A DNA stretch of 64,000 nucleotides. Source: Novosphingobium ovatum (GTDB lineage Bacteria > Pseudomonadota > Alphaproteobacteria > Sphingomonadales > Sphingomonadaceae). The stretch is taken from positions 372,001 through 436,000 of the forward strand of contig NZ_JAAAPO010000004.1 of the NCBI RefSeq assembly GCF_009909235.1. The letters are read 5' to 3'. Shown one piece after another: positions 60,037-64,000 of the stretch. Within the stretch, counting starts at the first letter, position 1. Each line of letters begins with the position of its first letter. The position numbers and the translations under genes are program-made. Under the pieces are notes generated by a model, which saw only the letters and a list, made by a program, of their open reading frames with translations, was not told where the DNA came from and ran no database searches.

Positions 60037-60822
60037 CTATTCGCGGAGTGGCATTGGCGCGGAAAGCTGCCTTCGCATCGTCACCAGAATGTTCGAGACA
60101 TAGTGGATGGTCTCAGTGATGCGGGGCACCCGACCTCTCGCTCGCACGCGGCCTGCGCCAGCATTGTAGGCGGCCAGCGCCAGATCGAAACGACCGAATT
60201 CATCGAGCAGGGATCGCAGATAGCGCGCACCACCACGCATGTTCTCACGCGGGTCCAGTATGTTGCGCACACCAAGGATGCGGGCACTGGTGGGCATGAG
60301 TTGCGCTAGGCCAGTCGCGCCCTTTGGGCTGATCGCGACGGGGTTGTAGCGGCTTTCCTGGATGATGAGGGCGTCGAAAAGGGGAGCTGGCACGCCCGCT
60401 TCACAAGCGGCTTCCGCCATAGCCGGATACCAGATGGCACGGCGCTGCTCAGCCGCTGCGGTAAGTCGGGGGCTCGGGGCGTTGCGTGGGTAGTCGCATC
60501 CCTCCCACGGGCGGGCAGCATCGAAGCGTGACGGGAGGGAGGCAGGCTTAGTGCCCTTGGCCATCTTTTTGCCGCGATGAACTGAGGTGTCCGACTGGGC
60601 TCGGGATTTCTCGGCTTCAAATGCGACGGACTCTTTAACCAAGCCGCCGAAGGCGTCGAGTTTGGGATCGCCTTCTATTCTGTCCCACCCTGCCACTTGG
60701 AGGGAAAAAGGTTGCTGACTACCGCTAGCAAGGGGGAACGTCTTCAGGGCTATCCCCTGAGCATAAGTGCTTGGAATGACCGCCAACGAACAGGAGCTGG
60801 CTAGAAACAATCTTAGGATCAT
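60037..60822 (-). CDS. lytic transglycosylase (SLT domain)
   Basis: A 261-residue periplasmic peptidoglycan hydrolase with a signal peptide (about residues 1-21). The SLT domain occupies about 135-250: the catalytic Glu156 lies in LIIQESRYNPVAISPKG, followed by ATGLAQLMPTSARILGV, RENMRGGARYLRSLLD and LALAAYNAGAGRV. In conjugation systems such enzymes open the cell wall for the secretion channel (VirB1 or F orf169 type). It lies near the transfer operon on the same strand but is separated from it by two plus-strand genes. Confidence 0.92.
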   Translation of the reverse strand: MILRLFLASSCSLAVIPSTYAQGIALKTFPLASGSQQPFSLQVAGWDRIEGDPKLDAFGGLVKESVAFEAEKSRAQSDTSVHRGKKMAKGTKPASLPSRFDAARPWEGCDYPRNAPSPRLTAAAEQRRAIWYPAMAEAACEAGVPAPLFDALIIQESRYNPVAISPKGATGLAQLMPTSARILGVRNILDPRENMRGGARYLRSLLDEFGRFDLALAAYNAGAGRVRARGRVPRITETIHYVSNILVTMRRQLSAPMPLRE

Positions 60823-61057
60823 GGCCCAATTCCATGGTTGGGTCGGGTTCGGTTATCGCACCAACACTATGGGGTATTTGGTCCTGCTTGCGCAAGCATT
60901 CATGCCCCAAAAGGTGACGCTCGTCTGGAAGATCGAACCACCGATCAAAGCGATTGATCGGGAGGCTTCCGAAGGACTTGATAATGCTGAATAGAGCGAC
61001 GCTGCGCATTGGAATTTATCAAATATCCCCGTAATGTCGGATGTGAAAGGGGATCGC
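60823..61057. other. divergent intergenic region before the large helicase
   Basis: About 235 bp holding promoters for the transglycosylase (minus) and the helicase (plus). A short open frame on the plus strand overlaps it but has no ribosome-binding site or recognisable content. AAAGGGGAT at 61046-61054 is the ribosome-binding site of the helicase gene. Confidence 0.4.
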
Positions 61058-63742
61058 ATGGACAAGTTGCGACAGGTTGCAGAAGAGGCTTTGAACACGT
61101 TCGGCGCTATTGCCGATGCGGCAACGCTGCGGCTTCAAGAAAAGGGCATCAGTCTCGGCAGCCTTGCCGTTGTCAACGAGGCAACGGCTGAAAGCATCGC
61201 GAAAGACATGCGCGAGCGCAACGCTCAGCGCGTCAGCGACTGTCTGCACCTTCGCCGAGAACCCACCATCGCACGCCTCGTCGTCGCCGACGATGATGAC
61301 CGCGAAGAAGTGATCTATATCTCGCCCGTCGGCACCGTCGATACGCGTGGCATCAAATCTTGCAGCTATCTCAGCCCCAAGGGCCGCCTAGCCGCGCTTA
61401 GACCCGGCGATGGCGAAGAAATCCATATCCCCGGCGGCAAGCGTTGGTTCTATGTCGTCGAGAAAGTTACCTTCCAGCCGGGTGAATGGAGCGGCGAATG
61501 GGATTCGCGGCCGGCGGTGGAGTTCCGTGAACAGGAGACGCCCCGCACGATCAAGTCGCTGCGCGAGTTGCTCCGCGGTGGCTTGGTCCTTGAAGGGGAG
61601 CAGGACGCTCTTGCAGCGTGGTTGGGTAGCGATGATGAGTACGAGAATGGACTCATCGAGGACGGCATCGTTAAGGAGACGCTGACGGCCATGCAACTGC
61701 GGGTGAAGCAGTTGCTCGACCGCTATCAGGACGAGATCCTGCGCTTGCCGCTCGATACTAGGATTGCGGTGCTTGGCCCACCGGGCACCGGCAAGACCAC
61801 AACCATGATCAAGCGCCTGCGTCGCACCGTAGATGTCCGCCATCTGGAGGAGGCCGAGCAGGAACTGGTAATGGAAGCCAGTCAGAGCAGCCTTGATCAC
61901 GCCGATAGCTGGATCATGTTTACGCCCACGGAGCTCTTGCGCCTCTACGTGAAGGAGGCGCTGGGGAAACAAGGCGTTCCTGTCCACGACCAGCGCCTCC
62001 AAGTCTGGGATGATTACCGCCGCGAGATCGCTAAGCGGCCTTTGAACTTGCTGCGCACCGCTGTCCGACGTGGACTGGTGCTAAAATCCGATGCGGGTAT
62101 TCTGCAGGCCGACACCCTGACCAACCAGACCGCTTGGTTCGAAGCTTTTGACGCCTTCCAGCGCGAGGATTTCGCTAGCCAGCTTGTGGTCGAGGCCGAA
62201 CGCCTCGCCGCGAGCCAAGATGCCCGCCAGGCTTTGGCTGGTCGGCAGGTCAAGGGCGCCATCGATCGGAGCGCCGAGCGCGTTACCGTGCTGCTAAGCG
62301 AACTAGCAGGGCGATCCGCCGAATTGCGCGAGATTGCCGCAGGGATTGGGCAGGAAAGTCGCGTGGACCTCCAGCGGCCACTCGACAGCTTTGCCCGATC
62401 ACCTGGCTTTCTTGATGCCTTGGCCGAATTTGTGGGCTCGCTCTCGGCGGATGCCGAGGATGACCTCGACGACGACACCGAGGACGAAGATGACGAAGTC
62501 GAGAACCAGAACTCGCTCGTCGGGCGCCGCCAGATCGCTGACATTTTCCGGCGAGCCATGCGCGCACGTGCCATTGGACAGGCCTCTGGGCGCGCTCCGG
62601 GCGCGAACACGCGGGCCGGCAAGATTCTTGCTTTCATCACCGCACGCGGGCTTGAATTGCCCGACCTGCGTCGGGTTGGCGAGCGGCTCCTTATCCAGCG
62701 AGCAGCTAGTCGTCTGGCTCGCGCGCCGCACGCCTGGCTTTCGGGATTGTCGCTCCGCTATCGCAAGTTTCGCCGCGCCATGCGCGCAGAGGGGCAGTGG
62801 TATGCGCCAGGCCCGCTCGGCGCTCAGGATGTTCAGCCGGCCGAACTCGATCTTATCATCCTCGCGATCCTCTCGCAGGCCCGCGAGATGACAACCAATG
62901 TAACCTTGATGGTCCGGCTGGGTGACAATCGCCCGGCCTTGTTGGAGGCGGCGGCCGAATTGCGTCGCAACCAGGTTCTGGTGGATGAGGCGACAGACTT
63001 CTCGCCACTGCAACTCGCCGCCATGCGCGCACTCGCTGATACGCGAACCGACGCCGTGTTCATCTCGGGCGATTTCAACCAACGCCTGACGATCTGGGGC
63101 AGTCGCTCGACCGACGAGCTCGAATGGGCAGTGCCCGGTGTCAAGGTCTCTCCAATTTCGGTTACCTACCGGCAGAGTCGCAAGCTCGCTGCCTTTGCTG
63201 GCTCTTTGGCTCAGTTGCAGGGAGCGACCGTTACCGAGCAATCGCCCGAGGACTTCAAGGACAATGAAGGGTGGAACCCCGTGCTCGGCACCGGACTTGC
63301 CGATCCGGATGATCTGGCAGAGTGGTTGGCCGAGCGCATTCGCGAGATCGGCGTCCTGATGAGCGATGGCGTGATGCCCTCGATCGCCCTACTCGTCGAT
63401 GACGAGGGCAAACTAGACGATCTGGCGGCGGCTCTGAATCCGCGTCTCGAGGAGATGAACATGCGTGCGGTCGCTTGTCCTCGCGGCCTCGTGAAGGGCC
63501 AGGAGGGCGACATCCGCATCTTTGATGTCCAGCACGTCAAGGGTCTCGAGTTCGAAGCTGTTTTCTTCATTGGCATCGAGAATCTTGCGATCCACAAGCC
63601 CGACCTGTTCGATCGCTACCTTTATGTCGGCGCCACCCGCGCCGCCACCTTCCTCGGCCTTGCTGTCGCTGGCGATCACCTTCCCGAGGGCATTCGTGCC
63701 CTTGAATCCGATCTCATCAATCGCTGGCCCGCCCGAATGTGA
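61058..63742 (+). CDS. UvrD-like superfamily 1 helicase, large
   Basis: An 894-residue SF1 ATPase. Walker A VLGPPGTGKTTTMIK is at about residues 237-251. A very acidic stretch lies at about 463-482. The Walker B segment reads VLVDEATDFSPLQLAA near 640, with Thr where UvrD proteins usually have Gln (DEAQD). Late motifs are VQHVKGLEFEAVFFIG near 825 and YLYVGATRAATFLGLA near 855. ATG at 61058 was chosen for its AAAGGGG site; 61034 is an alternative. Such stand-alone helicases often accompany defence genes; partners may lie beyond the window. Confidence 0.85.
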   Translation: MDKLRQVAEEALNTFGAIADAATLRLQEKGISLGSLAVVNEATAESIAKDMRERNAQRVSDCLHLRREPTIARLVVADDDDREEVIYISPVGTVDTRGIKSCSYLSPKGRLAALRPGDGEEIHIPGGKRWFYVVEKVTFQPGEWSGEWDSRPAVEFREQETPRTIKSLRELLRGGLVLEGEQDALAAWLGSDDEYENGLIEDGIVKETLTAMQLRVKQLLDRYQDEILRLPLDTRIAVLGPPGTGKTTTMIKRLRRTVDVRHLEEAEQELVMEASQSSLDHADSWIMFTPTELLRLYVKEALGKQGVPVHDQRLQVWDDYRREIAKRPLNLLRTAVRRGLVLKSDAGILQADTLTNQTAWFEAFDAFQREDFASQLVVEAERLAASQDARQALAGRQVKGAIDRSAERVTVLLSELAGRSAELREIAAGIGQESRVDLQRPLDSFARSPGFLDALAEFVGSLSADAEDDLDDDTEDEDDEVENQNSLVGRRQIADIFRRAMRARAIGQASGRAPGANTRAGKILAFITARGLELPDLRRVGERLLIQRAASRLARAPHAWLSGLSLRYRKFRRAMRAEGQWYAPGPLGAQDVQPAELDLIILAILSQAREMTTNVTLMVRLGDNRPALLEAAAELRRNQVLVDEATDFSPLQLAAMRALADTRTDAVFISGDFNQRLTIWGSRSTDELEWAVPGVKVSPISVTYRQSRKLAAFAGSLAQLQGATVTEQSPEDFKDNEGWNPVLGTGLADPDDLAEWLAERIREIGVLMSDGVMPSIALLVDDEGKLDDLAAALNPRLEEMNMRAVACPRGLVKGQEGDIRIFDVQHVKGLEFEAVFFIGIENLAIHKPDLFDRYLYVGATRAATFLGLAVAGDHLPEGIRALESDLINRWPARM

Positions 63743-64000
63743 TCTCGACCGAAGAGTGCCTGCGCTCGGTTCACCCGATTTTCTTGGTGGAACCGGGCCA
63801 GGACGCTTGCAGCCACAGCTACTGCCACCCAAACTGCCATTGAAGGCATTATAACTGGCTGAAGGAGGCTGACGTTCAAAGTCTTTGGCAGCAGCGTCGG
63901 AGGCGGTCGTTAGTTCACCCTCAATCGCGGTGTTTTGGACTGACGGGCCGCTTATTGTAATCGTCAAGGTTCTCAGAGAGCGGTTGGCATTATGTCTTTG
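63743..64000. other. unassigned right edge
   Basis: No confident gene. A minus-strand frame (63849 down to 63676) starting MPSMAVWVAVAVAASVLARF has a hydrophobic N-terminus but overlaps the helicase 3' end and may be chance. A gene could begin or end beyond the window edge. Confidence 0.25.

Noticed and set aside
60767..60994. Possible 75-residue gene between the transglycosylase and the helicase
   Set aside because: It overlaps the start of the transglycosylase on the other strand, lacks a ribosome-binding site and matches nothing I know.

Overview
The window looks like part of a conjugative plasmid, or of an integrated conjugative element, from an alphaproteobacterium, most probably a sphingomonad (Novosphingobium/Sphingobium type). 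The reasons are a high-GC codon bias, tandem DUF736 genes, DUF3768, DUF2493 and Toprim accessory genes of the kind found on sphingomonad plasmids, and a type-F conjugation system in alphaproteobacterial style. No rRNA, tRNA, CRISPR array, replication initiator or partition gene was recognised. The organism assignment is inference.

Layout. 1-3530 is a pile-up of insertion sequences: an IS110-family transposase gene split by an IS256-family element (25-bp inverted ends, 8-bp target duplication), followed by an IS3-family element that has truncated an SRAP (YedK-type) gene. 3.9-8.4 kb holds small plasmid accessory genes (DUF3768, a CHC2/Toprim primase-like protein, two DUF736 paralogues with related leaders). 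8.7-12.8 kb carries an AbiH defence gene, a decayed DUF3800 gene, and an nsrR/hmp nitric-oxide module with an HXXEE membrane gene. 13.0-18.8 kb has a second IS110 transposase, ssb, a NYN gene broken by an amber codon, DUF2493 and a ParDE-type toxin-antitoxin pair. 19.0-25.0 kb starts with iterated ATTCCG palindromes, then a small RHH-like gene, the TraD coupling protein and a MobF relaxase/helicase.

25.1-39.6 kb is defence-like cargo lying between the relaxase and the mating-pair genes: a winged-helix/nucleotidyltransferase protein; a minus-strand operon of MmeI-like DNA methyltransferase, DinJ/YafQ toxin-antitoxin pair, DEAD/DEAH helicase and GIY-YIG nuclease; and a plus-strand three-gene operon (TerB protein, BrxD-like ATPase, Lhr-like helicase) matching the Shango anti-phage system. 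40.1-58.7 kb is one long minus-strand operon encoding a nearly complete F-type secretion system in the order traA-L-E-K-B-dsbC-V-C-orf-trbI-traF peptidase-W-U-trbC-N-F-H-G. Two probable DNA-binding proteins read away from it at 59-60 kb, followed by a lytic transglycosylase and a large UvrD-like helicase.

How the genes fit together. Relaxase, TraD, the F-type channel/pilus genes and the transglycosylase would make the element self-transmissible. SSB and the Toprim protein could help plasmid establishment. The toxin-antitoxin pairs, AbiH, the methyltransferase/helicase/nuclease operon and Shango would stabilise the element or protect the host from phage. All functions are inferred from protein sequence and gene order read by eye; no database search was run.
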